Shown here piece after piece: positions 1-13,600 of a stretch of DNA of 64,000 nucleotides. Origin of the DNA: Xestospongia muta. Lineage: Eukaryota; Porifera; Demospongiae; Haplosclerida; Petrosiidae. Every line of letters starts with the position of its first letter. Within the stretch, counting starts at the first letter, position 1. The notes beneath the pieces are model-generated. The model worked only from the letters and a program-made list of their open reading frames with translations, did not search any database and was not told the DNA's origin. The stretch spans positions 1,550,001 through 1,614,000 of the forward strand of contig OY848930.1 of assembly GCA_963693285.1 (NCBI GenBank), given 5' to 3'. A program made the translations under genes and the position numbers.

Positions 1-153
1 ATATTGACATAAACATTTAGACAAATGATTTAAATTTGTTAATATTACATTGAGAAAAGTAAGATTGAAAGGATCAATAGATGGTTTAAATGTAAGTCAT
101 GAAAACATCACATAATTATAGAGCAAAAATATTAAACTAATAGAAAATACATG

Positions 154-3100
154 TTAAATTGTTGTTGTAGACTCGATTTGCTGAACAATGTCATTTTCAT
201 CCATTTTCTTTAGAGCTTCAATAAGATGTGCTCTAGTAGCTTTTCCTCCTTTGAGCCACTTCACTAACATGTCTTTACGAGATGGTCCAGGCTGGAAATA
301 ATTGGCAGCTTTAATTTCTTTGATGACAGCATCTCGAACACCTAGATGAACACCCAATATTTCCCAGTCATTAATCTCCTTTATAACCATAACTAAAGCA
401 GACAGATGATTCTCATCTAATAGAAAAGAAATTATATTTTTAATATCAGAATAAACTACAACTAACTTAGTGGTCCATCTGGTATTGTTGAGCTGACAGG
501 GATTACAGCTAAATCTCCGTCCACTGTACTGTAGTAGACAAAGACAGCTTATTTTATTATATGCATTCATTAGAAGTAAAATGATAATGTAAATATTATG
601 TACAGAACATAATGGAGAAAAATTTAAGTAACATTATGAAATTGCAATCATGATGTTAGACAATATAATTTTGTGTTAACTTACATAGTGAATTATTTGG
701 CTCAAGTGAAAACCTCATAGGACTGCTATCTAGAAATGACATGTCAGTGACAAAGAAAAATAAAAAAAAGGATGTAATTGGCATACCATTATTGTTATAC
801 AGACACTCACCAATAAGCCAACAGGTCTGTCTTTCATCAGTCAATTGAATTGTAGGAAGCTTCTTCTCAACACTACATCTAACAGCTGGAGGATCTTCAT
901 CTAATGACAGAATAACTGGATGTAACTTGTGATTACCCAGTTGGTGTTTTTGTTGACAGGGTACCGTGACTTCAGCATTGAGTGTTCCTTTAGCATAGTC
1001 CAGTACAGTTTCACAAGTTGAAATGGCTTGACAAATAACTTGATGAAGTTTGAAACAATTTTTTGGAAGTCCATTGTAATAGACCTCCATCCAGTAGAAT
1101 CGATCAACTAATAGTACTGAACCAAACAGATCTTCTGAATAAAGCAAAACAGCATAACGAAGCTGTCTATAAGTGGGTGAGCAACTAATAAAAAAGTTGG
1201 GACTCTTCTTCCTGCTAACAAGAGCTACAACACAGGCAGGAAATACACCCTAAAGAATAAATTCAATGTACATAATTAATATTGAATAGTCACCCATTTT
1301 ACCTGAGGTACTACATTGCCTTCAAATGCAATTATCATTGGATCACATGTTGCTGTAAACATAGCTATGTCTTCTTCTGTGGGTTGACAGGGAGGCAACA
1401 CAACTGGAATAAAATAACGTTCTAGAGTGTCAGTTGTAGTAAGAGGTGCTATAATTTGAAGGTAACGAAGCAATTCTAGAAACTCGGTTCTAGTAAACAA
1501 TGATGAAACAAATGGAAGGCAAAGTTTATCAAGTAAAGTCTCATCAAAAACTCCATCTTCACGAAGTACACGCTGAGTTTCAGGCTCCAAAGATTCATAA
1601 TTTGGTAATATCTCCTCCAAACGATCCACAAATGAGAATCGTATCAGATTTGTGAGCATATCGAGAAGATATTGTGGATTGGTAAAAATAACATTGGGAA
1701 GGACTTCATGAAAATATAGGAACAAAGTCATGGAGTTAAGGTTGGTTACACACTGTATCACATTATCTTTTGTCATAACAAAATTAGCTCCTATACTGTA
1801 GCAACGTTCCAATGATATCATTCCATGATTTTGCTGTGATGCCTCTTCGGTTATTCTCATTTCAAAAATATACCAACGTACTGGTATGGGGACAGTAAAA
1901 TGCCTATCCTTTTGATGAGACATGATTCGCTGACGGAGTAAGGATGATACCTCTTCACGATTCTGGCGACAGAGATTATTAACAGGAATTATGAGCTCTG
2001 TATCATTATGAAATATAAAGTGATCTCTAAACTCACTAAGAACAGAGAGAAGCTGTTCATTCTTAGTAGCTAAAGGTTCTAAAGTGTTAAAAATCCAATT
2101 TTTCCACCCATTAAGTTCATCCAAATAGGTTCCTATGATGGCAAATAGGGGTTTGTTTCCAAGTGACATACTTTTGGAAGCAACTACAGAACGCACAAAA
2201 TATTCTATGAGCTGCAAATTGGTCATCTGTAATTCTTTAGGCTGATTGAGCACCTTTTCATTAATTGAATAAATAAACTTTGGCTTGTCAGAAAGTCGTT
2301 CTGTTAGTTTTGTGCAAATTAAATAGACTGTATTTCCACGAAGAAATGCTCGTGATATATCAGCAAACTGTGGTTGACCACCACTGTCAATAACATGGAT
2401 CCATGTGGCCTTATGAAGCTGTTCTGATTTCTTTCGTTTTGCAAGAAGATCAATGATTTCTTTAGAATGAGCGTCAGCACTAACATTGGGTTCAAAATAT
2501 ATTGCTTCTTGTGATGTACTAAGAGGTTCCTCATCACTGGTAACAGATGTCGAACCATCATGATGTGAAAAGCTAAGTGAAGCATTGGGAGCATCAATTT
2601 CTTCAACTGCTGTAGAGCTACTTTCTGACGAGATATCTACATCTGATTTTGGTATGTCATTTTCTGATACAAAGTCAGGCAATGCATCATTTATTGAGTT
2701 GGCAGGCATTGTGGTAGAAACATTGTTAACATTATCCTCTTCCAGAGACTGTGAAGTAGACACATTGGTAGTCTTGGTTGATTTTGATGGCATACTCTTA
2801 TCATTAGCTTTCTTTTGAGGGAGAGAACCCACATCATCTGATTTTGTTTCAAGAGCATGAATAGCATCAGATAACATTTTGTACAAGTCATTACTGGTAA
2901 TTCTCTCCCAAATCTTTTCTTCATTTCGCCCAACAACTCTCTCAGTAGCACGAATTGGCCTAGTTGCTAATGCTGTGCTATTGTGAGCTTTTGGTGCTGG
3001 CCAGTTAAATAAGAGTGACTTCAAAGCTGTTTTACCGACACTAGGTGGTCCCATAAGGATCAGTCTCATATTAGTGATATAGACATTACCCTCATGGAGA

Positions 3101-4565
3101 CCTCGTTTAAAAACAAGACGCAACTCTATAGGATGGAAAAAGAGCCTTTGATGTTAATAAAGATATAATTTGTAGAGTATAGAAAAGATAGTGGGAGAAC
3201 TACAGTGTTATAATTAGCTGGTTATGAGTGATGATTTCTTTGTAGAAAGCAGAATATTTATGTGCATAATTATGAATAGTCAAAAAGCATTCAGTACTTT
3301 TTGTATTATAGGTATGTGCATATGCCTCATTAAAGAATTCAAATAACTACACAAGCAGAGGTATTTGGAGACATCTTTCTAATAGAAGATATCCTTAATG
3401 AACATACTTTCATCGGTTAGAAATTGCACAATATCTTGATGACCTCTTTTTTCAGCAACATCGAAAGGCGTATAACCATTCTATAAATACAGAGAAACAA
3501 CCATTACAGATACACTTTTGACAGTGCATGCAATGTAAGTGAAGTTATACCAATTGATGTGAAGTAAGTAAATATGTCTGCTAAATTCATTATGTTCAAA
3601 CAACCAAATAAAATAGATACATGTCCTGTGGCTTAAAAAATTATCTTTGGGATTTTACTAAGTAGAACATTTTCCTAGTTTCTGTATACGTATTGTAGTT
3701 TGCATAATTAATTTATTACATACTATATATAGTTGTATAAGGTAACAATCTTGTGAATGTTGTGAATTTCTTTTGTGATATACTTAGAGATGGCCCATTC
3801 TTGAGGTCATGCAACAAAATACAATTAGCAATGATAAAATGATCTCTTTTCTATTTAATATCCACTGTTGTTTCAAGAATATATTTTAAGATATGATACT
3901 AACTTTATCTTTAACATCAAGATCAGCACGACATTCTTTAGTTAGTAAAGTCACCATTTGTACTTGGCCTGTCTTTGCTGCCAAATGAAGTGCTGTTTGT
4001 TGATACTAATTAGGAAGAGATGGATACCATGATAGCTACACACAAAATTAAAGTTAATATAATATAAATAATTGGTATACATATATATTGTTGATATGGC
4101 ACTAGAGTTTTGATATGATAAGAGCTGAGAGTTATATGAGATTTGGTTCTATTAAGAAGTGCTTTCTAGTCTGGAATGTTAAAAATTAATCAGTCATTCT
4201 TATTACTCCTCACTGTATGTGTAATTAAATTAAAATTCCATGTAAGGAACCTAAGAATTAAATGATTGAATTAACACTGTCAGAAGATGCTGAAGAAATC
4301 ATTTTGTTGGTATGTCTGTACACAGAAAATGATTAATCTAATTCATACACCATCTTACATTGTTCCAAAAGCTAAAATTTTGTATAAAGTGAAATCTTGT
4401 AAGTTGCTTTATACACAAGTGAAATATCGACTTACTATATTATGTAGACACCAGTTTGTTCCCTTTTTTAGTAGAAGATCTGCCACAGAGCAGTGTCCTT
4501 TCATAGACGACAACATAAATGGTGTATTACCAAACTAGAGTGTAAAGAGCCAATCCTCAAACACA

Positions 4566-4635
<70 letters not shown>

Positions 4636-4637
4636 AG

Positions 4638-4684
<47 letters not shown>

Positions 4685-7600
4685 AATATATATATATATA
4701 TTACATCATGCATAATAGCTTTGTTTTTGTTCACTAGTGATAATAAAACAGGCTGTTATCGGCAAAATAGTATAATGCAGCACAAACAAATACACAAGTC
4801 TATAAATTGACATTTTGCACACATAGATCTGTGATAACTACATTGTAAATATGTAAGAGCGACTACATCACATATTGTTCATGTTTATAACTCAATGTTT
4901 GAAGTTTGAAGAGCATTTCATACCTTGGTAAAAGCATCAATATTTGCACCATAACTAATTAAAAGCTCCACAATATCAGCATGTCCGTTACAGGAAGCAA
5001 AATGCAGTGCAGTCCAATCACTCTGTAGTAAAAACAGCAATCATTAAGACATATAGGTAAGTATAAAAGTGACAGCATTTAAAAGTATTTAGATTATGTA
5101 AAATGATGGTTCATTCAATTTGATTTACAGATTGTTATTTGATAATTACTACATCACATCCTAACATGTTAATCATGATTCTACAAGTAAATAAAATAGG
5201 AATGATGGAAAGATATCTCAAACAAGCCCAAATTACTAACAGCAGTATGAACATTCATATTATAGTAACCACAAAATCAATAAGGATTGATATCAAAGTA
5301 ACGAAGCTTGTTCTAAGAAAACAAGCACAAACTAGCAATATTCAAATATAAATATAGCATTGAGTTTGTATTATGTGACCTCCATGTAGGAATGTTAATA
5401 CTGCATTCCTATTTTGGTTTAGTTTCAGATATTTTACCACCATTCCTTTCTTTTTGAATTTTTTAAGAACTTTTATTTACTTGTGTTTGGGTTGCTTTTT
5501 TTATAAATAATTTTTATGGTTTGGTAATGAAAGACAAGTCATTTAAAGAGTTATTTGAATCTAACATGCATGATGCTGGGCAGCCAATTGTATTACTGTC
5601 ATCCAAATGTATGTAGCTTATATATAAGTGTGTGTGTGTGGGTGTTTGGGAAAAATCTACATGTCATTGAGCCAGAAATAGCTAAATTCAGCTCTCAATG
5701 TATTGCGTGTATAACATTTTTGATTAATAGAAGGTAAACCAAACCCGACCTTCTTAAGAATCAAAAATCTGAATTCCACTTCATTTAGAATGGCCTCATG
5801 GAAGAATGGAAATAAGGAAGTGGTTAAATAAATATCTAGAAGGATGTCTATACTTTGTTGCATATTATGATACCGGTGCCTATTCCATTCTTTTCATGGG
5901 TACAAAGTCAATAGTGTGATACCTCAGTTTCCAACTTAAAAGATCAATAAACATAGAATATGAGAAGAACTTGTGGTCCACATGGCAAATGTAATAACAA
6001 TTTATAAACATTATGTAAACATTGTGTTAGTGCTCCACATTCCATGCATTCCAATGAGGCAATAGGCCTAGTTTGTTTCTAGACCTTTCTCCAACTGTCA
6101 GATTATCAAAAAGGAGGAGGGGCTAGCTCACTAGACTAGACTCCCACAAGAGCACTCTACCTGGCATTTTAATCAATCATGTGGGAGTTGTATGCTCCTT
6201 CCTCCTTCCTGCCTATTCTTATTATGTGCTCTTGAATAAACTTATCAGCCTCATTTTAATTATTCTGATTGCTACTAGCATGGTAGTAGTGTATTCATGA
6301 ACATGAGTAGCTAAAAACTCAATTTTACATGATGTTTTATTCACTAATAAAAGTATTAATCACTACTATACTCTATGTCAGGTTGGTAAATTACATAAAC
6401 AGGAACTCACTTTATTAAGTGCTCTCAGGTCTGCTCCTTTCTCTAGTAGAAGTTTAGCTACAGAGTAGTGTCCATTTCTGCATGATAACATCAACGGTGT
6501 TTTACCAGACTAGAGAGTGAACAATATTAACAATTTTAATAGAGAAAACTACATGTAGGTATAATTGCCTCTGGATGTCATCAACATATCTACTTTATTT
6601 TTGTTTGTTGTGTCTATTAATGACGTCTCTAGATATATTTGTTCCATACTTATTTGAATATGCTAATGTCACAGAAATACACAGAAGCTCAAAGACTGAA
6701 GAGCTGACATAAGCTTGATGAGTCATAACATAGCTATTAGTGAAGGTTACTTAAAAGTCATTGTTTGTCATGAGCAGGTTGAAATTTATGTTATATTTCA
6801 TTCATAGCTTTAAGTTGCTATATACAACAATATAATAAAACAATACGAGTGGGCATACTAGTATATAAAATATATACCATGTGAAAATGATTACAGGACT
6901 GCCTGGCATTCTGCACATGCCTTACAGTAAAATAGGAAATATATCTATAATTATTAGCATGATAACAGAAGTGGAAAGAAAACAGATGCTTAAACAGAGT
7001 TTCGAAGTGTTTTCAGTAGAGTAAATTATGCTAAATGGACTATAACCCAAAGTTGCAATAATGTTTACATAATTGACCATGGATTCATCAAAAAATAATT
7101 AGCTGAAATGGATGCTGATTAATGATAATTATTGATTATTATTCATTATTAGTCATTGATCGCTGATTAGCTTGTCCTTATATTAATGATGTTTTCTACA
7201 GAATATCATGATGTCAACAATTTATTAAGTGAATTTGTTAATGAAGATCAATTATGGAGACTAAGAAGCCCTGTGTACAAAGTATAGCTGATTAAATGAA
7301 ACTTGTTAGTTGTATATCTAATGTTTGTTATCTGGTATCCTACTTTATCTTAATGTAATTGAACATTAGGTCATAAAGAGGTTGACTTACAAAAGCTGTA
7401 GAATTAATGAATGCTCCTTTTTGAAGAGCATCTTGAACATTTGATGCCGTTCCATTCTGAGCAGATACAATAAGATAGTCATTCTACAAGGAAACAAAAC
7501 TGTAGACTAATATTGCCTCCTTATAGAATAGAGTGTCTAAAATGATATTCAATGTCACATGTGATATCACATAATTTACTTATAACTGAAAATAATTCAG

Positions 7601-8697
7601 TCATTAACAATAACACAGCCTATGATGATTAAGTGAGTGCAACATTTCAGTCTAATTTGAAGCAATGAAATTAGAAAAAGTGACTAGTTAACATTAAATT
7701 TTAGGAGTTTTCCCTTTTTCTTGCCATACATTGGTATTCCCTGTTATAGTTCTAAATTGTCAGATGGTACAGTTGTTGTAAACAGAGCTATAATGCTACT
7801 CATTTCTTGAGTTATACCTATACAAATGTTTCAATACTCCATTAAAATTGAGTGGCCGATTTGACAAAATAAGAGACTATTTTATAGCATAAAGTACATG
7901 AAATGTTTTTAAAAATCATGAAATGCAGGGATGATGATACAAAAATCTGTTGATTTCAGATTTATAAGTATCATAGCCACTTATAAACTGTCCATCCATT
8001 GTATGATAAAACTCAGTCATATGCCATGTTACAGCTACTGACTTATCAAACATTATACCTTTGGTGCTCAACTTGATATATTCTATAGAAACCTTTACCT
8101 GGATATATTTGATCATATTGTATATATATAACATATACAACTGTATTAGATATATACCAATTAGGAAAAATGTACCTAAAACATTGTTTTCAGTGTTGGG
8201 TTTGTTTCTTATCATAAGTTCACTCATAACAACTACCTCAATAGTTCTTATTACTGCCACATAGTCAATGTCAGTTGCTACGATAAATCTGATTGGCACA
8301 AACAAATGAAGAGTCATGGGCAGTCTAGTTATTACTTTCATGCAGAGTATGGCTGGATTTTCAGTTTCACAACTATATTGAAACTCATAGAGCAAGAGTA
8401 CTCTTGATAGAAGGTAGATATATATGTTTACATTTATTGCTGGGTAATATTGACACTGATCTTGTGACTAGTTACACAAAGCTTGGGGCGGAAGCGTAAG
8501 GAAGTTAAGAAAGTAATCACCTTTTCATCTATACAGGTCTACAGCCACACTAATGACCATTCCTCTTGTATACGTACACGTATATAGCAAACATTTGTGA
8601 GGGTTTCTTTATAGTCAAGTTGATTAATTCAGTAGGCAATGACACAAACTATTGAAAGAATTAAAGTACATTTACTTACGAGTTTCTCTTTTTCCAT
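154..8697 (-). CDS. Ankyrin-repeat / Roc-like GTPase / death-domain protein (12 exons, 1,069 aa)
   Basis: Spliced coding exons (minus strand, 5' to 3'): 8697-8680, 7483-7391, 6509-6411, 5022-4924, 4534-4436, 4005-3904, 3480-3408, 3125-1303, 1249-811, 729-685, 523-467, 416-154. They sum to 3,210 nt in frame. Exons 2-7 each encode about one ankyrin repeat (for example [25 protein letters not shown]). Exon 8 carries a P-loop GPPSVGKT (residues 220-227), a long Ser/Thr-rich insert, then DSGGQ (441-445) like a G3 motif; the later GTYLDEL is a degenerate G4. The last exon is a death-fold module with [10 protein letters not shown] and LVKWLKGG. The order ankyrin, Roc, death resembles the non-kinase part of DAPK. 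I infer a cytosolic signalling adaptor that may control death or immune outputs through death-domain contacts. The identity of the region coded by 811-1249 is unknown. Long introns (8679-7484, 7390-6510, 6410-5023, 4923-4535) hold mostly AT-rich sequence. Divergent from the RNF213-like gene. Confidence 0.85.
4567..4702. repeat. AT-rich microsatellite in an intron
   Basis: A run of TA dinucleotides, interrupted by TATG units (TATGTATG near 4660-4682), inside the ankyrin gene intron between the exons at 4436-4534 and 4924-5022. It gives spurious open frames of Ile/Tyr repeats on both strands that are not genes. Confidence 0.9.
7916..8395 (-). other. Unrecognised open frame inside the first intron of the ankyrin gene
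   Basis: A 159-codon open frame on the same strand as the host gene, within its first intron. Part of the translation looks ordinary in composition ([25 protein letters not shown]), while the middle is Ile/Tyr-rich and could be a short intron (a possible donor near 8177, a possible acceptor near 8100). I do not recognise the family. It could be a nested gene, an alternative exon, a gene relic or chance. It is not needed to keep the ankyrin gene in frame. Confidence 0.2.
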
Positions 8698-9200
8698 GGG
8701 TGGTTCTTGGTATAACTTGCCTATGATGACATCATGTGACATCATAATTGTGTTATAGGGGTTAAAATAGTATGTATTCTAGGTAATAGTGATATTGTAG
8801 GTAATATAGATAATACTGGTATTATAGGTAATACTGGTATTGTAGGTAAGACAGGTATTGTTGGTAATACTGTTATTATAGGTAATACTGGTATTGTAAG
8901 TAATACTGGTATTGTAGGTAATACTTATTACCTACAATACCAGTATTACTTATAATACCAGTATTACCTACAATACCACTATTACATATAATACCAATAA
9001 TACCAGTAATACGTACAATACCAGCATTACCTACAATACCAGCATTACCTACAATACCAGTATTACCTACAATACCAGTATTACCAACCATACCTGTCCC
9101 TATCTACAATACCAACAACACAAATACTATTTTTAACCCCTATAACACAGTTATGATGTCACATGATGTCATCATAAGCAAGTTACACCAAGAACCACCC
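8698..9200. mobile_element. 503-bp foldback/MITE-like element with 8-bp target-site duplication
   Basis: The ends are inverted repeats: left GGGTGGTTCTTGGT, right ACCAAGAACCACCC. They extend inward for about 70 bp nearly unbroken (both contain TGATGACATCATGTGACATCATAA or its complement). The interior is a minisatellite of units like GGTAATACTGGTATTGTA that folds back on its own complement, with the centre of symmetry near 8924-8925. The flanks carry an exact 8-bp direct repeat TTTTCCAT (8690-8697 and 9201-9208). An 8-bp duplication suits hAT- or P-type transposases, but the superfamily cannot be fixed from the ends. It is non-autonomous because no transposase is encoded. The left duplication contains the reverse complement of the ankyrin gene's ATG. 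Confidence 0.9.
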
Positions 9201-9208
9201 TTTTCCAT

Positions 9209-10662
9209 CTTCGATTATGATATTGCAACCATACCTCTTAAATTGAGGTTAATAGGACTTTTTCGTCTAGCAACTTTATCAAAATTATATCAACTTTATC
9301 AAGACTGTGAGGAAGAAAGTTAAGTGTGATTTCTTTCAAGTGAGCTCTTATACAATGGGTTTGGTTAAGTCTTGTCAACAGAAGGATTTAAATAAAGTAG
9401 CAATATCAATAATATTCTATCATTAGCTAGTTCTGACTTTCTGGTTTTTCAATGGCTACAAATCCATCTAAGATGATAGAAGCCAATAGCAAAGTCACTA
9501 TACTTGAATAGTAGAGATAGTTTTGTTTGTCGTGGAAATTGATTCGACAATTCTACAATCAAATAATGTCAGAGAATAGAGCAATGTAATTGATGAATTA
9601 TACATAGAAAATAACACTTCCTCATAGAGTATATAAGTGCAGATGGCAAACTATAATATATACATATAATTATATATAATTATGCATGCTGTATTTCAAT
9701 AAACATTTGCCTTGGGAGCCTTGTATAACTGAATACCTGACTCATATTAACTTTCGTCCTGGCCACATATTCTCCAGCTGAGGGTTAATAAATAAATGCC
9801 GATTTTGTTTAAAATTTGAGTGAAAAAAATACTGCGAGTTAAATTAATGTCATGGTGCTTAATTGAGGAAATGTGATATATATATATAGGGTGTGGTTTA
9901 TCATTTAATCAACCATACTGTTGAACAATGTAGGTGTAATTACCCTTGCTATGTAAGGCCTGCTCTGTCGGTAGGGATTGAATTATGCTTGAACTTATAA
10001 TATGCCACAGTCTCCTGTATACAGCCTACTATATCATTTTAATGTGTTGTTGTATGTGTTGTGACTTTGAAGAGAACAAATGAAATTTGAAGCTTCTTCT
10101 AGCCTAAGCTTGTATTCTTTCTGCTAGTCATTTTTACAGAGCCGAAATTGATCTGTAACAGTTTTCCTATACATGTGTTTCCCATACACTTGGCTACTAT
10201 TTTATCATGAGATGAATGGAATGTATTTCTATTATTCCTATGAAGACTAGTTATTTTGTCTTTAAAAGGATCATGTCAAATACAATGTTAGCACCTTCAC
10301 AACTTTTCTATATATTTAAGTGATTATAGTTTAAATTGACAGGACTTAGTTGACAAAAAATAAAGGTATGATATATTATATTTTAATGCTATGGTTTCTA
10401 AAAGGAAGCCATGAGATGTGGCTAAAGTAAATAGGCTAAATATAACTTGTTTAAATGCAACATGCACTTGTCCAGAAAACAAATTGTAAAGTGTAATATT
10501 TGCTTGTCAGATTAAGGTGTGGCTCTACATAATTAATATTCATTGAATTACTACAATGTATAATACTCTTCACTCTATAACTATATTGGTTGATTTGATT
10601 ATGATAGCTATAGAAATGACAATATTTTTTACAGTTTATAGGAAACTCAACCAGAGATCATC
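9209..10662. promoter_or_regulatory. Divergent intergenic region between the ankyrin and RNF213-like genes
   Basis: No coding sequence found. It should hold the promoters of both flanking genes. On the plus side a TATA-like TATATAAG sits at about 9631. A 5'-UTR intron probably ends at TTTTTTACAG (10634), about 28 nt before the ATG at 10663. On the minus side, CTTCCTCACAG (complement near 9310-9320) could be a 5'-UTR acceptor for the ankyrin gene. Transcription starts cannot be placed from sequence alone. Confidence 0.45.
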
Positions 10663-13600
10663 ATGTCTGGTGATACCACCCAGCAAAAGCTGGTGTGGAT
10701 GTCTCCTGAGGAATATGAGACTTCTGTTAGAAGTCAAGAAAATGTTCAGCTTGACGATGTAGATCATAATGAGTTACCTGGATTAGACCTAACAGCTATC
10801 CTGATTAAAAATGGTACATTCTATTTGTTTATTTCACAGTACTGATAATAATATTGATCATTTAATGTCTAACATTATAATCTCTGTTATTAGGTATTCA
10901 ATTGAAACAGAAAGGGGAAGCTCTGCCGTTTACTTTCTTCACCTACTGTCCTGGTCCTATGATTGATAACCCCATTAGAGTGGATTGGAAAATCCTCTCT
11001 CAAGAAGCTATAGTTGTCCACCACATTCGTTGCTATCAACTTGAACCTCGACAGAACTTACCTTTGATAATTAATCAGTGTAATATTAAGTACACACGAG
11101 CTTTGATTCTTATTACACCTGATGAATCCTTCCTTCTCTCTTGTGACTTTCAGTGGGAGGGAATGATTGCACCCCCATTTCCAGTTTGTGTCATAAATCA
11201 AGAACAAGGCCAGAAGTTGTTGGAAATTATTCGTCATAATGAAGTTGGAGATGTGATGGCTCGTGTAATTAGCTCTAGTGTCACTCAAGAGGAAGCTATG
11301 AGAGGAAAATCACCTTCACCAGAAGAGTTATCATTAACTTTAGAACAAGCAAAGGGTATGACACATAATTTAAGCTTACATGGTGGTGTTTTTAGACCCA
11401 CTATGAACTCACAGTGCTTTATGTGGTCATGTTTCTACATCTTTTATTTCTAATTTGTTAACTATTAAACTACATACTATACTTGTTGCACATACAGCAC
11501 TTAATGTTATCTTATGTTTAGGTAAACAAAGACGAGTTCCTCGATTGTTACATCATTCCAAGTTTGATCTCAAAAAGAAATTAAAAGAAATTATGTCCTC
11601 ACCAACAACTGGTCCTTTATGCGTCTCAGAAGATCGGGACCTTTTCCAAAAAGTCATGGAGGAGTTTTATAATTATGAATGTGCTGTAAGTTGAGGGATT
11701 AAAGTGCTTGCTGGGTTTTATAGTGTGTCTGTGTGTGTTTTGCCTGCCAAAGACGTTTGTGTTGTAGTGATTCTAAATGTTTGGTCTTGCTAAACTCAAA
11801 CTTTGCAGACAGATAGCAAGCCTTGTATCACTTTGAAGGGTAAAGAAAGCTTATGTGATCAAAAAAAATTATAAGCATGAACCTAGTTTTTGATCAGAGT
11901 GCTGTGGCATGTTAGTAGTACATAAATGTACAAAGCAGATTAGCAGTCATAGTTTTATTATATCATTGATATGATTTCTACCATTATCCTATTTATTAGT
12001 AAGCTAAGTGATAAAAAGTAACAGTTATGTGAACAACAAACATCTGCTCTTGTATATCCATAAAGTCTAGAAAGTCAACAAAGAAAGAATATCACAGTAA
12101 ATAAAATGGAATGAAATTGTCAAAAAAGACTCAAGCAAACATCTTATATTGATTTTGCCTATAAATAACATTTATTTTAAAGCATTTTTATTAATAATAA
12201 TTTAATTATTCATTGCAGAAAGATTTAGTGTTTGTAGTTAGCTTTGAAACCGTGTAGACTTTTGTAGGGTTTAGTATACATAAAAGAGAAGAAAGGGGGA
12301 GCTTTTGGTTTAGATACTCATTTGATGGTTTACATTGCTATATATGCTAACTGTACTTCTATTGTTGTATATCTTTTTACTCTGTAGGCTAAAACCAAGC
12401 CACACAGTTCTTCAGATAACAGTCGAGTGTTTCAGAAATTGATAAAGTTTATTGATCAAGTTGGTGTACTCAATAAAGATGCTTCTTTCTATGTCCTCTT
12501 AGCATACAGAGTTTTCAGGTAATTGAATCTGTATGTATAAGTATAATTATAATATATTATGTTGCTAGATATCAACAAATTTATCTCTGTGAAGAACATA
12601 ACCAATTTATTCACAAATGTATTACAAAATTTGAAGAGATGATTGCAAGCAAGATTCTTGTACCAGTTATGAAATTCATTGACAAGTAACTATATTTTAC
12701 TGTGAGACAATATCAATAACTTTCTCTTCTAGTGGTGACTTTTTAATCCATTATAATGAGGACTCTGCTGATACTAGTGTTTTCCATTTATTGGACAGAG
12801 CTTGTATTGCTCTCATGAAAGAATCTGTGAAATTGAAGTCACGAGTACACCAAGGATCACCTCCTCATCAATCTCTATTTTGCAAGATGATGTGGTGTAA
12901 GTAGATAAGTGGTGTACTATATTCCAGACAATCCTTTAATTATTTTGGGCCATGTATGTATGTATACATGTAAATCCATTTATCATTGCCTATTCTATTG
13001 TCGTATGTGACTATGAAGCCAACAAATAAAGTTATACTGTATGCTTAAACTGCTTACACACATATCAACCCTAAAACATTTTTTAACTCCATAAGCATTG
13101 TATCGTTGGTCATAAATGATTGTGTTTTGATGCTTAAGTGTACCTTTAGCATTCTATATTTCATCTATAGTTGTTTGAGTGTCTCTATATTTCATCTATA
13201 GTTGTTTGAGTGTCTACTGCTATTAATAATTCTTGATCATTAACAGTAATAGGAAAACGTTTCTACAATTATAATCCTTTTTGTATGTCAAGTGATATAC
13301 TTCACTTTACCCATAATATACATGTATTCCTCCAACTCTGATTTCAACTTTGTTATACAATAACAATTTAAAATAAAAAATAGATCTGGTATATAGCACA
13401 TTTATAGTTTTATAAAAACATATGTCAGCTTCCTTCCATGCCAACTATCTACTTCATGTTGTTAATAGCTTACTATCCTTATAGTAACTGTGAGTCTAAA
13501 GTTCAAATCTGTTTGTGGTGCTCAAGATGGTACCAAGACTTGGTATGACCATCTGACAAAGGTAAAATAACATTGACAACTCCTACTGTGAACACTTTAT

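Noticed and set aside
4493..4810. Open frames rich in Ile and Tyr
   Set aside because: They come from the TA microsatellite in an intron of the ankyrin gene.
5555..5863. Small open frames on both strands in an ankyrin-gene intron
   Set aside because: No homology recognised, no consistent splice sites, AT-rich composition like the surrounding intron.
8760..9130. CRISPR-like array of short repeats
   Set aside because: The repeats are contiguous degenerate units without unique spacers, form one palindrome inside a transposon with an 8-bp duplication, and the genome is eukaryotic.
13165..13215. 31-bp tandem duplication (TTTCATCTATAGTTGTTTGA twice)
   Set aside because: A simple local slippage event in an intron with no further support for function.
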